Part shown: in pieces, positions 1-8,921 of the stretch | Layout: every line of letters starts with the position of its first letter | Numbering within the stretch: position 1 is the first letter of the stretch | Source: Planctomycetota bacterium | Lineage (GTDB): Bacteria > Planctomycetota > UBA8742 > UBA2392 | Direction: 5' to 3' | Assembly: GCA_019636215.1 (NCBI GenBank) | Contig: JAHBXZ010000017.1 | Location: 1-64,000 of the forward strand | DNA: 64,000 nt | Translations under genes and position numbers: made by a program | The notes under the pieces: model-generated | Seen by the model: only the letters and a program-made list of their open reading frames with translations | What the model was told of the DNA's origin: nothing | The model's database searches: none

Positions 1-38
1 TGTTATCCGTGTAAATCTGTGTCCATCTGTGGACCAAA
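1..38. repeat. Edge of an intergenic word-like repeat
   Basis: The first bases contain the re-iterated words GTGTAAATCTGTG and GTCCATCTGTGG, in the same style as the hairpin repeats found later in the window. Only one arm is visible because the window begins here, so no inverted partner can be shown. The following 70 bases, up to the hpnA stop, show nothing recognisable. Confidence 0.4.
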
Positions 39-111
39 GCACTTGCTGTTCAACCGCGCCGCGCGCTTGCAGCTCTTGTTTGCACCGATGACGGAAATGT
101 GACAATCGGGG

Positions 112-1140
112 TTAGTCGTTCCAGCGGCCCAGCTCTTTGGGGGGCTTGTCCACGTAGCCGTTCTCGACAAACCAGGCGGCGGCGCGGCGCAGGGTTTGGC
201 GCACCTCGCGGGTAGGCAGGCCTAGCTCACGAACGGCCCGCTGGTTGTCATAGAACATCGGTTTCAGTGCCATGCGCACGCCGGCCAGGGGTACTGCGGC
301 CTCGCGCCCGGTGGCCTTGGCCTTGAGCTCGCTGAAGAAGCCGGTCATCAGGCCGACAAAGCGCGGCACTTTAAAGGAAGGAGCAGGGATGCCAGTCAGG
401 TCGGCCAGTAGCTGGAAGATTTCCAGGATGCTCAGGTTGGCGTGGGCGAGAAGATAGCGCCGGCCCGGCGTGCCCTTGCGGGCAGCCAGGATGTGCCCGC
501 GGGCGCAATCCTGCACGTCGATCACATTCAGGCCGGTCTCCATGTAACCGGGCATCTTGCGGCGCAGGAAATCCAGCACCACGCGGCCGGTGGGGGTTGG
601 CTTTACGTCAAAGGGGCCCATCGGCGCGCTGGGGCTGGCAATCACCACCGGCGCGCCTTCGCCGGCCAGTTGCAGGGCCTTCTGCTCGCCGGCGTGCTTG
701 CTGCGCTGGTAGTGCACGGTCAGTTCATCGGCCGGTGCCAGGTCGTCTTCGGTGGCGTGGCGGCCGGGCGGCTGCTTCAGGATGGCCACGGTGCTGGTGT
801 GCACAATCGCGGTGCAGCCCGACATGGCGGCTGTCTTCAGCACCAGTGCGGCGCCGCGTTCGTTGGCCTCGTACATGCGGCGGATGTCGCCCGGCCCGCG
901 CAGGTAAAGCTTGTTCATGCCGGCCACATGAAAGCAGGCATCGCAGCCGGCCAGCCCGCGGGCCAGCGCAGGGGCATCCAGCAGGTCGCCCTCGATCACT
1001 TCCACATCAAGGCCGGAAATGGCCTTGTGGTCGGCGCCGCGGCGCATCAGCACGCGCACGGCCACGCCGTCGGCCAGCAGTTCGCGCACGACGGCCGAAC
1101 CGATGAACCCCGATGCCCCCGTGACGAAAGCCCGTTGCAT
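112..1140 (-). CDS. hpnA: HpnA-type NAD-dependent sugar epimerase (hopanoid-associated)
   Basis: A 342-residue extended short-chain dehydrogenase/reductase. The N-terminal Rossmann fold has TGASGFIG at residues 7-14, and the catalytic YxxxK motif is YQRSK at 144-148, preceded by HTSTVA at 114-119. The family includes the hopanoid-associated epimerase HpnA, which in several bacteria acts on the nucleotide-sugar-derived headgroup of hopanoids. The assignment is strengthened by the divergent neighbour, an HpnN-like RND transporter. I placed the start at 1140 because the Rossmann motif follows at once; the longer open frame upstream overlaps hpnN in antisense. No squalene-hopene cyclase is in the window, so substrate identity is inferred. 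Soluble and cytoplasmic. Confidence 0.82.
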   Translation of the reverse strand: MQRAFVTGASGFIGSAVVRELLADGVAVRVLMRRGADHKAISGLDVEVIEGDLLDAPALARGLAGCDACFHVAGMNKLYLRGPGDIRRMYEANERGAALVLKTAAMSGCTAIVHTSTVAILKQPPGRHATEDDLAPADELTVHYQRSKHAGEQKALQLAGEGAPVVIASPSAPMGPFDVKPTPTGRVVLDFLRRKMPGYMETGLNVIDVQDCARGHILAARKGTPGRRYLLAHANLSILEIFQLLADLTGIPAPSFKVPRFVGLMTGFFSELKAKATGREAAVPLAGVRMALKPMFYDNQRAVRELGLPTREVRQTLRRAAAWFVENGYVDKPPKELGRWND

Positions 1141-1228
1141 GGCGCGAAGAATAGCCGAAGCCGGGCGCAACGCTATGCTGCGGGCCATGGCCGACGGCGC
1201 GAAAGTGGGGCGAAGGCAGAGGGCGCTG

Positions 1229-3961
1229 ATGGCGCTGGCCCAGTTTGTGTGCCGCCGCGCGCTGTGGCTGGTGATTGTCGGCATCGCCATGGCGGCCGGC
1301 AGTGTGGCGCTGACGGTGGCGCGGCTGGAGTTCATCACGGACCGCAACGCGCTGGTCAACCCGGACAGCGATTTCAACCGCCGCTTTCTTGCGTTCACGG
1401 CCGCGTTTGGCGACCAGGAACTGATGCTGCTGATGATCACGCCCGCGCCCGGGCCCGTGGGCAACCCGGGCTTTCACCCGGCGATTCCCGCCGAGCGCAC
1501 CCGTGAACAGATGAAGGCCGCGGCCGCCGCGATTGCCGCGGATTTCCGGCGCCACCCCGAGTTGTTCCCGATGCTGCTGGATCGAGTGCCGCCCGACAGC
1601 TTCGGCGGCACCCGCATGCTGTATCTGCCCAGGCGCGACCTGGAGCAGATTCGCAGCCAGGTGCAGGCCGGCGCGCCGATGCTGCGCACGGTGGCCGACG
1701 ACCCCGGTTATCCCGGGTTGATGGAGGGCCTGCGCGCCAACATAGAGGAATCCGGGGCGATGTCCGCCGACGCGGCCACGCTGCGCCGGGGCGGCGATTC
1801 CATTGCCACGCTGGTGGCGGCCACGCGCAACGCGCTGAACGCCCCGCCGGGCGCGCCGGGCATGGACCGGTTGTTTTCGTTCGAAAGCAGCGACCCCGCG
1901 CTGGACAAAGACGGCTACCTGTTTGCCTGGGATGGCCGGCTGCTGTTCATGCCGGTGCTGCCGCGCAAGGACGACGGCGCCCTGAACCAGGTGGAAGAAC
2001 CGCTGCGCGTGGCCCGCGAAATCCTGGACCGGCACCGCCCCAAGTACCCCGAGCTTGCAATCGGGCTTTCCGGGCGGCCCGTCATCTACAGCGACGAAAT
2101 GGCCAGTTCCAGCCGCGACATGACGCTGGCCACGCTGCTGGCGATTGCCGGCGTGGGCCTGCTGTTTGTGCTGGCGTTTCGCAGTTTTCTGCGGCCGCTG
2201 CTGGCCGTGCTGTCGCTGGTGATGGCGCTGTGCTGGACGCTGGGCGCGACCACACTGGTGATCGGCCACCTGAACATCTTTGCCATGGTGTTTGGCGTGG
2301 TGCTGGTGGGCCTGGGCATTGACTTTGGCATTCACCTGTTGAGCCATTATCGTTCGGCGCTGGGCCACGGGCTTTCGGTGCGCGACGCGCTGGTAGAGGT
2401 TTACGGCGAGATCGGCATGGGCACCGTGCTGGGGGCGCTGACCACGGCCGTTGCGCTTTCGACGGCGGCCCTGACGGATTTTCTGGGCCTGGCCGAACTG
2501 GGGCTGATCTGCGGCATGGGCATCCTGCTGTGCCTGGCGGCAATGCTGCTGGTGTTTCCGGCCATGCTGGTGCTGGTGGATTCGCGCCGGGTGGGCGAGG
2601 GCGACCCCGCTTTACGGCAGGTGATGCGCGAACCCGCACCCCTGCATGCCCCCGTGCCCGGCCGCAACGGCGCGCTTGGCATCGGCGCGGCCGTGGTGGC
2701 GCTGGTGCTGGTGGCGTCGCTGGCGGCGGCGGGAGTGCAGGCCGCGCGCGGCTGGATTCCGTTCGATTACAACCTGCTGGAACTGAATGACCCATCGGCC
2801 GAGGGCGTGGACTGGGAAAAACTGCTGGTGCGCCACGACCAGCGTGCAAGCTATGCCGTGTGTGTGCGGCCCAGCCTGGCCGAGATTGCCGAACTGCGCG
2901 CGCGGCTGGAACCGTTGCAGCAACAGGGGCTGGTGCGCGGGTTTGATTCGCTGGCCCCGCAGGACGAAGCCGCCAAGCGCGAGCTGCTTGCCGAGTTGCG
3001 CAAGTCCGTGCCCGCGCAGTTTGCCGCGCGCCCGCGCCAGCCTTCCACGGCATCGGCGCTGCGGGCGGCTGCGCGGCGCCTGCAGGCGGCGCTCAACCAG
3101 CTGGTGACCCGCGGGCCGGAGTTTGAGGCCGCCTTCACCCCGGCGCTGGAGGAACTGCGCAGACTGGTGGACGACCTGCGCGAGCGCCCGGCGCACATGG
3201 AATCACGCATGGCCGAGATCGAGCCCGGGTTCTTTGCGGCGCTGGCTTCCAGCCTGTCCACCCTGCGCGCCGAAAGTGACCCGCCGCCGGTTACCGCCGG
3301 GTCGCTGCCACAGGCCCTGCGCCCGCGGTACCTGGGCCGCGCGCCCAACGGGGCGGAACTGCATGCGCTGTATGTGTACCCGGCGCGCGACGTGTGGCAG
3401 CACGAGGTTGCCGGCGAGTTCAATGCCGCGATCCTGGCCGTCGACCCCGCGGCCACGGGCGTGACGGTGCAGATCCATGAAAGCGCGCGCCTGATTGTGC
3501 GCGGCTTTGCGGCCAGCGTTCTGTACGCGTTCATTGCCATTGTGGTGCTGCTGTTTCTGGACCTGCGCCGGCCGCTGGCGGTGCTGGTGGCGATGCTGCC
3601 GCTGGTGGGCTCGCTTGGGGTGCTGGCCGGCGTGATGACGCTGACCGACCTTCACTTCAACTTTGCCAACTTCTTTGCCGTGCCGATCCTGATCGGCATT
3701 TCCGTTGATGCCGGGGTCTACCTGGTGCACAGCCAGCGCCACGGCGACCCCCGCCGCACCCTGGCCGCCACACGCAAGGCCTGTGTGCTTTGCGGGCTGA
3801 CCACGCTGCTGGGCTTCGGCGCGCTGGTGATTGCCAGCCACCGCGGGATCGTGTCGCTGGGCATGGTACTCTCTGTGGGTTGCGTGGCCGGCACGGCCGT
3901 CAGCTACTTTGTGGTGCCGGCGGTGCTGGGCTGGTTCAACGACCGTGGCAAGCGGCTGTAG
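1229..3961 (+). CDS. hpnN: HpnN-type RND/MMPL transporter (hopanoid transport)
   Basis: About 910 residues with the two-fold MMPL/RND architecture: a first membrane helix near residues 8-30, a periplasmic domain, a five-helix bundle with the GIDFGIH motif near 366, a second large periplasmic domain, and a second bundle with the equivalent ISVDAGVYL near 825. HpnN moves hopanoids to the outer membrane in Rhodopseudomonas, and the divergent hpnA supports the same role here. The start is uncertain. ATG 1229 has an AGAGGG ribosome site and begins just before the first helix; ATG 1175 and ATG 1187 are in frame upstream, and 1187 lies seven bases after a TATGCT box, so a leaderless longer form is possible. 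Confidence 0.8.
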   Translation: MALAQFVCRRALWLVIVGIAMAAGSVALTVARLEFITDRNALVNPDSDFNRRFLAFTAAFGDQELMLLMITPAPGPVGNPGFHPAIPAERTREQMKAAAAAIAADFRRHPELFPMLLDRVPPDSFGGTRMLYLPRRDLEQIRSQVQAGAPMLRTVADDPGYPGLMEGLRANIEESGAMSADAATLRRGGDSIATLVAATRNALNAPPGAPGMDRLFSFESSDPALDKDGYLFAWDGRLLFMPVLPRKDDGALNQVEEPLRVAREILDRHRPKYPELAIGLSGRPVIYSDEMASSSRDMTLATLLAIAGVGLLFVLAFRSFLRPLLAVLSLVMALCWTLGATTLVIGHLNIFAMVFGVVLVGLGIDFGIHLLSHYRSALGHGLSVRDALVEVYGEIGMGTVLGALTTAVALSTAALTDFLGLAELGLICGMGILLCLAAMLLVFPAMLVLVDSRRVGEGDPALRQVMREPAPLHAPVPGRNGALGIGAAVVALVLVASLAAAGVQAARGWIPFDYNLLELNDPSAEGVDWEKLLVRHDQRASYAVCVRPSLAEIAELRARLEPLQQQGLVRGFDSLAPQDEAAKRELLAELRKSVPAQFAARPRQPSTASALRAAARRLQAALNQLVTRGPEFEAAFTPALEELRRLVDDLRERPAHMESRMAEIEPGFFAALASSLSTLRAESDPPPVTAGSLPQALRPRYLGRAPNGAELHALYVYPARDVWQHEVAGEFNAAILAVDPAATGVTVQIHESARLIVRGFAASVLYAFIAIVVLLFLDLRRPLAVLVAMLPLVGSLGVLAGVMTLTDLHFNFANFFAVPILIGISVDAGVYLVHSQRHGDPRRTLAATRKACVLCGLTTLLGFGALVIASHRGIVSLGMVLSVGCVAGTAVSYFVVPAVLGWFNDRGKRL

Positions 3962-4028
3962 CCCCTGCAGGAAGTTCGGCAGGGCGCCAGGCCCTGCAGG
4001 GCGTACAATGCGGGGGGCAGGAGAAACC

Positions 4029-4883
4029 ATGAAACGCATCGCACTGGTGTTGCTGGCACTGTGGCTGCCGCTTTGCACCCTGGCGCAGGAAAAGCCCGCC
4101 GAGGCACCCGCTGTCAGGGCCGAGTACGGCCTGGCCGTCTACAAGCTGGGCGAACAGTTCGCCAACGATGAAAAAGCCGGCGAGACGATTGATTCGCTGT
4201 GCGCGTGGCTGGGCAGGCAGGTGGATGGCGCAACGTTTGTGCGGCGCGGCGTTCGCAACAAGCCGGACGACGCGCTGAAGCTGCTGCAAAGCAAAGACAA
4301 GCCGGTGGCTGTCGCGATTGTCAGCCCGGGCTTTTACTTCAAGCACAAGGATGCGCTGAAGCTGACCGCCCTGGCGGAGGCCCGCCGCGGAGAGTTTGAC
4401 GGCGAACAGTACGCGTTGGTCGGCAGCGCCGCAGCATCGGAGTACCCGCAAGGCGCGGTGATTGCCACCAGCATGTCCGCCGACACCGACTGGCTGAACA
4501 AGGCCGTGCTGCCGGCACCCGCCGGATCCAAGCCCGTCACCTGGAAACAGCACGACAACCTGTTTGATGCCGCCTATGCCATCCTTGACGCCGAAAAGGG
4601 TGCGCCGGCCTATGTGCTGGCCGATCGCGTGACTCTCAAGGCTTTGCAGGCCGACGCTGACCTCAAGGGCCTTGCGGCGGGGCTGAAATCGGAACTGCTG
4701 CCCCAGGACCTTGTTGTTGAAGTAGATGGCCGGCTGGGCGATCGCCGCGACGCACTGAAGAAGGCGCTGGGTGCGATGGACGCCACAGAAGAGGGCAGGA
4801 AACTGGGTGCCAACCTGCAATCGGCAAAGTTTCCGGCACCAGCCGACGCCAGGCTGAAGAAGGTGGCCGCACTGTACGAGTAA
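4029..4883 (+). CDS. Exported PhnD-like/solute-binding protein
   Basis: 284 residues beginning with a clear signal peptide (KR, hydrophobic core, LAQ cleavage region near residue 20). The mature part, with an early Y-G-L-A-V-Y strand and a two-lobe pattern, resembles periplasmic substrate-binding proteins of the phosphonate-binding (PhnD) clan; this is a fold-level impression and the ligand is unknown. The start is fixed by an AGGAGA ribosome site six bases upstream, and a TACAAT box at 4004-4009 could be the -10 of its promoter. The next gene follows after two bases, so the two form an operon with a TPR lipoprotein. No ABC permease or ATPase accompanies it. Confidence 0.55.
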   Translation: MKRIALVLLALWLPLCTLAQEKPAEAPAVRAEYGLAVYKLGEQFANDEKAGETIDSLCAWLGRQVDGATFVRRGVRNKPDDALKLLQSKDKPVAVAIVSPGFYFKHKDALKLTALAEARRGEFDGEQYALVGSAAASEYPQGAVIATSMSADTDWLNKAVLPAPAGSKPVTWKQHDNLFDAAYAILDAEKGAPAYVLADRVTLKALQADADLKGLAAGLKSELLPQDLVVEVDGRLGDRRDALKKALGAMDATEEGRKLGANLQSAKFPAPADARLKKVAALYE

Positions 4884-4885
4884 CC

Positions 4886-5707
4886 ATGAACACGCTGCGT
4901 ACGCTGATGGTGCTGGCAGTGCTGCTGGCCGGCCTGGGTGCCTGCCGCCAGGTGCCCAATGACACCGTCAAAGTGAAGTCCGGCGGGGCCGAACAGGACC
5001 ACACCAGGCTGGTCACCGAGGCGCGCCAGTCCTGGGACACGCAGCCGCGCAGCGTAGAGAAAGTGCGCGCGGCGTTTGACAAGTACAGCGACGCGCTGAA
5101 GATCAAGGCCGACGACTATGAGACCCTGTGGCAGGCCGCGCGGGCGGCGAGCTGGCTGGGGGAATTCATGCCCGACCGTGTGGCGCGCCGGCCCCTGATC
5201 AAGGAAGGCATCCGCTGGGCCAACACCGCGCTGAAGGTGGCACCCGAAGGCGTGGAGGCGCGCTTTTACCACGGTGTTCTGGCCGGGATGCTGGGCGATG
5301 TGGATCATGACTACGGCCTGAATGCGGCCAGGACTGTGGACGAGGACATGCGCAAGCTGGTGGAAAGCAACGCCGACATCAACCACGCCGGGCCCTGGCG
5401 GGTGCTGGGTGTGTTGCAGATGCGCGCGCCGGGGCCGCCGACCAGCGTTGGCAGCCTGCGCAACGCGCGCAAGAACCTGTTGCTGGCGGTGGAAAAGGCG
5501 CCGGACTGGCCCGAGAACCAGCTGTACTGCGCCGAGATGGAGTTCAACTGGGCGCGCGAACGCGATCTGCCGCAGGAAGCCCAGAACGCCCGCGACCGGT
5601 TGCAGAAACACCTTCTGGGGCCTGGCGCCAGGGCGCCGGCCGAGGCCGCGTTTGAGTTCGGATGGTGGCAGGACAAGGCCCGCGAACTGCTGAAGGCAAA
5701 TCCGTAA
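4886..5707 (+). CDS. TPR-type lipoprotein (TatT-like)
   Basis: 273 residues with a lipoprotein signal ending LGAC (Cys20), so the protein is predicted to be membrane-anchored and periplasmic. The rest is all-helical, with alternating small/large residues typical of tetratricopeptide helices (A/G-rich helices around 70-130 and 150-220). Length and composition resemble the TatT/T-component proteins that accompany some TRAP transporters, but no TRAP permease is present. It is translationally coupled to the upstream binding protein (two-base gap). The pair could work together in periplasmic ligand capture; this is inference from the arrangement. Confidence 0.55.
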   Translation: MNTLRTLMVLAVLLAGLGACRQVPNDTVKVKSGGAEQDHTRLVTEARQSWDTQPRSVEKVRAAFDKYSDALKIKADDYETLWQAARAASWLGEFMPDRVARRPLIKEGIRWANTALKVAPEGVEARFYHGVLAGMLGDVDHDYGLNAARTVDEDMRKLVESNADINHAGPWRVLGVLQMRAPGPPTSVGSLRNARKNLLLAVEKAPDWPENQLYCAEMEFNWARERDLPQEAQNARDRLQKHLLGPGARAPAEAAFEFGWWQDKARELLKANP

Positions 5708-5716
5708 CAGGGGGCC

Positions 5717-5791
5717 TGGAGCCAACAGTGGGATTTGAACCCACGACCTGCCGCTTACGAAGCGGCTGCTCTACCGCTGAGCTATGTTGGC
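5717..5791 (-). tRNA. tRNA-Thr (anticodon CGU)
   Basis: The reverse strand folds as a complete cloverleaf: acceptor GCCAACA/TGTTGGC, D-arm GCTC...GAGC, anticodon stem GCCGC/GCGGC with loop TTCGTAA (anticodon CGT in DNA, reads ACG), T-arm GTGGG/CCCAC with TTCAAAT loop. The discriminator is U and the CCA tail is encoded (5717-5719 reversed). The gene lies in the short gap between two plus-strand genes. Confidence 0.96.
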
Positions 5792-5849
5792 CCGGGCCTG
5801 CAAGGCGGGGCGCAATGGTGGCTTGGGTGATATGCAGCGTCAAGCGGGG

Positions 5850-5877
5850 GTGACGCCCCGGGTTGCGGCTCTACAAT
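5850..5877 (+). promoter_or_regulatory. Promoter for a possibly leaderless HAD gene
   Basis: GTGACG at 5850-5855 (4 of 6 to the -35 consensus) and TACAAT at 5872-5877 (5 of 6 to the -10) are separated by 16 bases. The ATG at 5884 lies seven bases after the -10, the usual distance to the transcription start, and no Shine-Dalgarno sequence precedes it. Confidence 0.45.
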
Positions 5878-5883
5878 GCGGTC

Positions 5884-6615
5884 ATGGCCGATACCCTGCG
5901 CTGCATTTTTTTTGACATTGACGACACGCTGTTTTCGACCAGCGAGTTCGCCGCGCTGGCCCGCCGCAACGCGATCGAAAACATGCGCGCCCACGGCTTC
6001 AAGATGGCGACTGAAGACGCGCTGCGCGAACTGGCCGAGATCATCAACGAGTTCAGCAGCAACTATGAACACCACTTCGACAAGCTGCTGCTGCGTGTGC
6101 CCAGGCACTACTGGGAAGACGTTGACCGCACAATCCTGATTGCCGCCGGCATTGTGGGCTACCATGAAACCAAGTTCCGCGAGCTGCGGCCCTACGAAGA
6201 CGCGGTGGACGTGATGCAGCTTCTGCGCAAACAGACCACCGTGAAGCTGGGCGTGATCACGGACGGGCTGGCCCTGAAGCAGGCGGAAAAGCTGGTGCGG
6301 CTGGGCCTGGTGCGGCTGCTGGACCCGCACGCGATTTTCATCAGCGACGAAATCGGCATCTCCAAGCCCAACCCGAAGCTGTACCTGCGTGCCAGCACCC
6401 AGATGGGCGTGCGCCCCAGTGAATGCATGTACGTGGGCGACAGGCCGCGCATGGACATCGACCCCTGCAACCGCATCGGCATGATCACGGTGCTGAATCG
6501 CCGCACCACCAAGCAGCACCCGCCGGGCGAGACCCAGCCGGATTTTGAAATTCACAACTTCTTTGACCTGTTGGACATCCTGCGCAACCGCTTCGGCATC
6601 GATGTAAAGCAATAG
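5884..6615 (+). CDS. HAD-superfamily hydrolase (subfamily IA, TIGR02253-like)
   Basis: 243 residues. Motif I FDIDDTLF (residues 9-16) gives the nucleophile and acid/base aspartates, motif II is in GVITDG (mid-protein), the motif III lysine is in GISKPNPKLY, and motif IV aspartates are in YVGDRPRMDID. All catalytic positions of a HAD phosphatase are therefore present. The sequence around motif III matches the subfamily IA group TIGR02253, whose substrate is unknown. The start at ATG 5884 lies directly before the first strand. Monocistronic; the next gene is convergent, three bases away. Confidence 0.82.
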   Translation: MADTLRCIFFDIDDTLFSTSEFAALARRNAIENMRAHGFKMATEDALRELAEIINEFSSNYEHHFDKLLLRVPRHYWEDVDRTILIAAGIVGYHETKFRELRPYEDAVDVMQLLRKQTTVKLGVITDGLALKQAEKLVRLGLVRLLDPHAIFISDEIGISKPNPKLYLRASTQMGVRPSECMYVGDRPRMDIDPCNRIGMITVLNRRTTKQHPPGETQPDFEIHNFFDLLDILRNRFGIDVKQ

Positions 6616-6617
6616 CG

Positions 6618-8855
6618 TCAGCCGCCGAATGCATCGGTGTGCAGGGGCTGGCCCTGGCGCAGGTCTTCCAGCAGGTTGTTCAGCTTTTCGGTGGCGGTGG
6701 TGTACACCGTGTAGCGGCCTTCCTTGTTGCGCACGTCGCGCAGGTGGCCCTCAATCAGGGTTCGGGCTTCCTTGTAATCCTCAGCGGTCATGGGCGCGGC
6801 CAGCAGCGTCTTCATGTGTTCGCGGCCGGGAAGGCTGGAGGTCATGTAGTCGTCAAACAATTGCCGGAACAGCCAGAAACGGTCCGTCACCAGCTCTACG
6901 TCGCCCATTTCGGCCAGGATGCAGAACGAGTTCAGGCGCTCTGTTGCCACGTCGCCTTCGGGCTGCTTGTTGTTGGCGTACCGCACCAGGGTGTCGCGAA
7001 GCTCGGCAAAGTACTTCTCCTTGATCAGCGCGCGCACGTCGGCCAGCGGGCCGTAGGCAAAGCCCAGGGAGTAAGTGAGAGCGGACTTCAGGTCCTTGGC
7101 GCAGGCCGCGTGGTCTTCGTTCAGGGGCACCTCGTAAATCTTCCAGAACTCGTTGTGGCGCGCGGCCAGCGACGGGTCGGCCTTCAGGGCCTCGCGCCAG
7201 CAGTCCACGCCGCTGGCAACTGACTGCCAGCGCTTGCGGTCCAGGATGAACAGCATGGTGCCGAAGCGGTACATGTGCTCGGGGCTTGTCCGGGCGTGTT
7301 CCAGGATGATGTTGAAGCGTTCGTACCAGAACTTGTCATCGTGGCGGCGGCGACCGCTGCGTTCATCCAGTGTCAGCTTCCAGACATAGCCCTTGCACAG
7401 GCACACCGTGACGTACTTCCACGAACGCACGTTGGGGAACTTCTTGCGGAACGTCTCGCGCTCCTCGTTGCCCTTGTCGTAGCCGTTCTCCTGCGTGATC
7501 CGGAACACCTCGTTGGCAAGGGATTCTTCCAGCAGGTCCAGCGCCGCGTCGTTGCTTACATCCGGGCCGAACGCCTTCTCAATCGTGCCGATGATGCGGG
7601 CGGGCTCCTTGAACCGGTCAGGCCCGGCCATCATCTGCCGCCCGCGGATCAGCGCATCGGCGCGATCACGCATCACCTTCAGTTCGTTGCTGGGGTTGCG
7701 CTCACCGAACGCGGCCTGGATCAGCCTGAGCAATTCCTCGGCCTTGCCTTTGTCCAGCAGGTCGCGGGCTGAAAGATAGGCCTCGGCCTCGGCCAGGGTC
7801 TTCTGGGCCTCGCCTTCGGCCTGGCGCGATCCGAAGTACTTCTGCACGGCGGCGCGGGCGTTTTCTGGCTTTCCTTCGGCAATCATGGCCCGTGCGCTTG
7901 CGGCGACTTCGTTGATTTCCAGGCTCTTGATCTCGGCCAGCAGGTCCTCGGTGGCTTTGTCGGCGCCGTGTTCCTTCATGTAGGCGTCAATCGCCTGGCG
8001 GGCCTCAGCGGGCTTGTTGTTGGCCAGGTACTGGCGCACGCTGGTGGTCAGCTGGTCGGCGGGGTTGGTCTTGGTGCCCTGGCTGGCAAACTGCGAGACG
8101 GCGACCACGATCACCACTGCCAGGATGATCACGGCGGCCAGGACCGCCAGGATCATGTTGCGCGAGGATTTGCCCTGGCTTTCGACCAGCGCCTCAAGCG
8201 TATCCTGGTAACGGTTGAACTCTTTCTCGGCAAGGTTGGTCAGTTCGGCCACGCGGCCCTTGACCTTCTCCGGGTCGATCTTGGTGCCCTGGATGACCTT
8301 CTGGTAACGCTCGTCGCCTTCATCCATGGCAACCTTGTAAAGCTTGATCTCCATGCTGTCGGCGCCCTTGGGCCGGAACGCCTTGACGAAGCTGGTCGGT
8401 ACTTCGGACTTGTTCATGGCCAGGAACACCGACTCGGTGAAGTAGATCTCGTCGGGGTTGGTGGCCTTTTCGATCTTGGCGGCTACGTTCACGGGGTCGC
8501 CGAACACGTCGCTGTCGGTGACGGTGACTTCGCCGCTGTTGATGCTGACCTTGATGTGGATCTGTTCGCCCAGCGGCTTGTCCTTGTTGAACTTGGCCAG
8601 GGTGTGCTGCATGAACAGGCCGCACTGCACGGCGTTGGTGGGGGACTCAAAGGTGATCAGGAACGCGTCGCCGATGGTCTTGACGATCTTGCCCTCGAAG
8701 TGGGCGATGATGGGCATCAGCACCGCGTTGTGGGTTTCCAGCCGCTTCATCAGCGCGTCGCGGCTGATCATCTCGGTGTGCTGGGTGAAGCCCGAGATAT
8801 CAGTGAACATCACAGTCAGGTTCTTCTGCAGTCGGCGCGTGGTCGGGGTATTCAT
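6618..8855 (-). CDS. Membrane class III adenylate/guanylate cyclase with C-terminal helical-repeat domain
   Basis: 745 residues. The N-terminal class III cyclase domain (residues 10-175) has metal-binding Asp19 in FTDISGFT and Asp63 in IGDAFL, with Lys59 as a likely adenine-specifying residue. The expected N-x-x-x-R transition-state motif reads N123-V-A-A-K127, so the arginine is replaced by lysine. A single membrane helix spans about 233-255. The remaining 490 residues are helical with A/E/K-rich repeats, predicted to lie on the far side of the membrane from the cyclase domain. The likely role is cAMP or cGMP synthesis controlled by the C-terminal domain; direction of signalling and activity are inferred. 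A TATAGT box at 8891-8896 on the reverse strand is a plausible -10. Confidence 0.8.
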   Translation of the reverse strand: MNTPTTRRLQKNLTVMFTDISGFTQHTEMISRDALMKRLETHNAVLMPIIAHFEGKIVKTIGDAFLITFESPTNAVQCGLFMQHTLAKFNKDKPLGEQIHIKVSINSGEVTVTDSDVFGDPVNVAAKIEKATNPDEIYFTESVFLAMNKSEVPTSFVKAFRPKGADSMEIKLYKVAMDEGDERYQKVIQGTKIDPEKVKGRVAELTNLAEKEFNRYQDTLEALVESQGKSSRNMILAVLAAVIILAVVIVVAVSQFASQGTKTNPADQLTTSVRQYLANNKPAEARQAIDAYMKEHGADKATEDLLAEIKSLEINEVAASARAMIAEGKPENARAAVQKYFGSRQAEGEAQKTLAEAEAYLSARDLLDKGKAEELLRLIQAAFGERNPSNELKVMRDRADALIRGRQMMAGPDRFKEPARIIGTIEKAFGPDVSNDAALDLLEESLANEVFRITQENGYDKGNEERETFRKKFPNVRSWKYVTVCLCKGYVWKLTLDERSGRRRHDDKFWYERFNIILEHARTSPEHMYRFGTMLFILDRKRWQSVASGVDCWREALKADPSLAARHNEFWKIYEVPLNEDHAACAKDLKSALTYSLGFAYGPLADVRALIKEKYFAELRDTLVRYANNKQPEGDVATERLNSFCILAEMGDVELVTDRFWLFRQLFDDYMTSSLPGREHMKTLLAAPMTAEDYKEARTLIEGHLRDVRNKEGRYTVYTTATEKLNNLLEDLRQGQPLHTDAFGG

Positions 8856-8921
8856 GGACAGGTCCAGTTCGTCTTGAAATCAAGGGGCTTACTATATGTA
8901 GATTCGCGCCGGATGCAGCGT

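Noticed and set aside
1019..1228. A longer N-terminus for HpnN from 1019
   Set aside because: It would overlap hpnA in antisense and adds no conserved residues.
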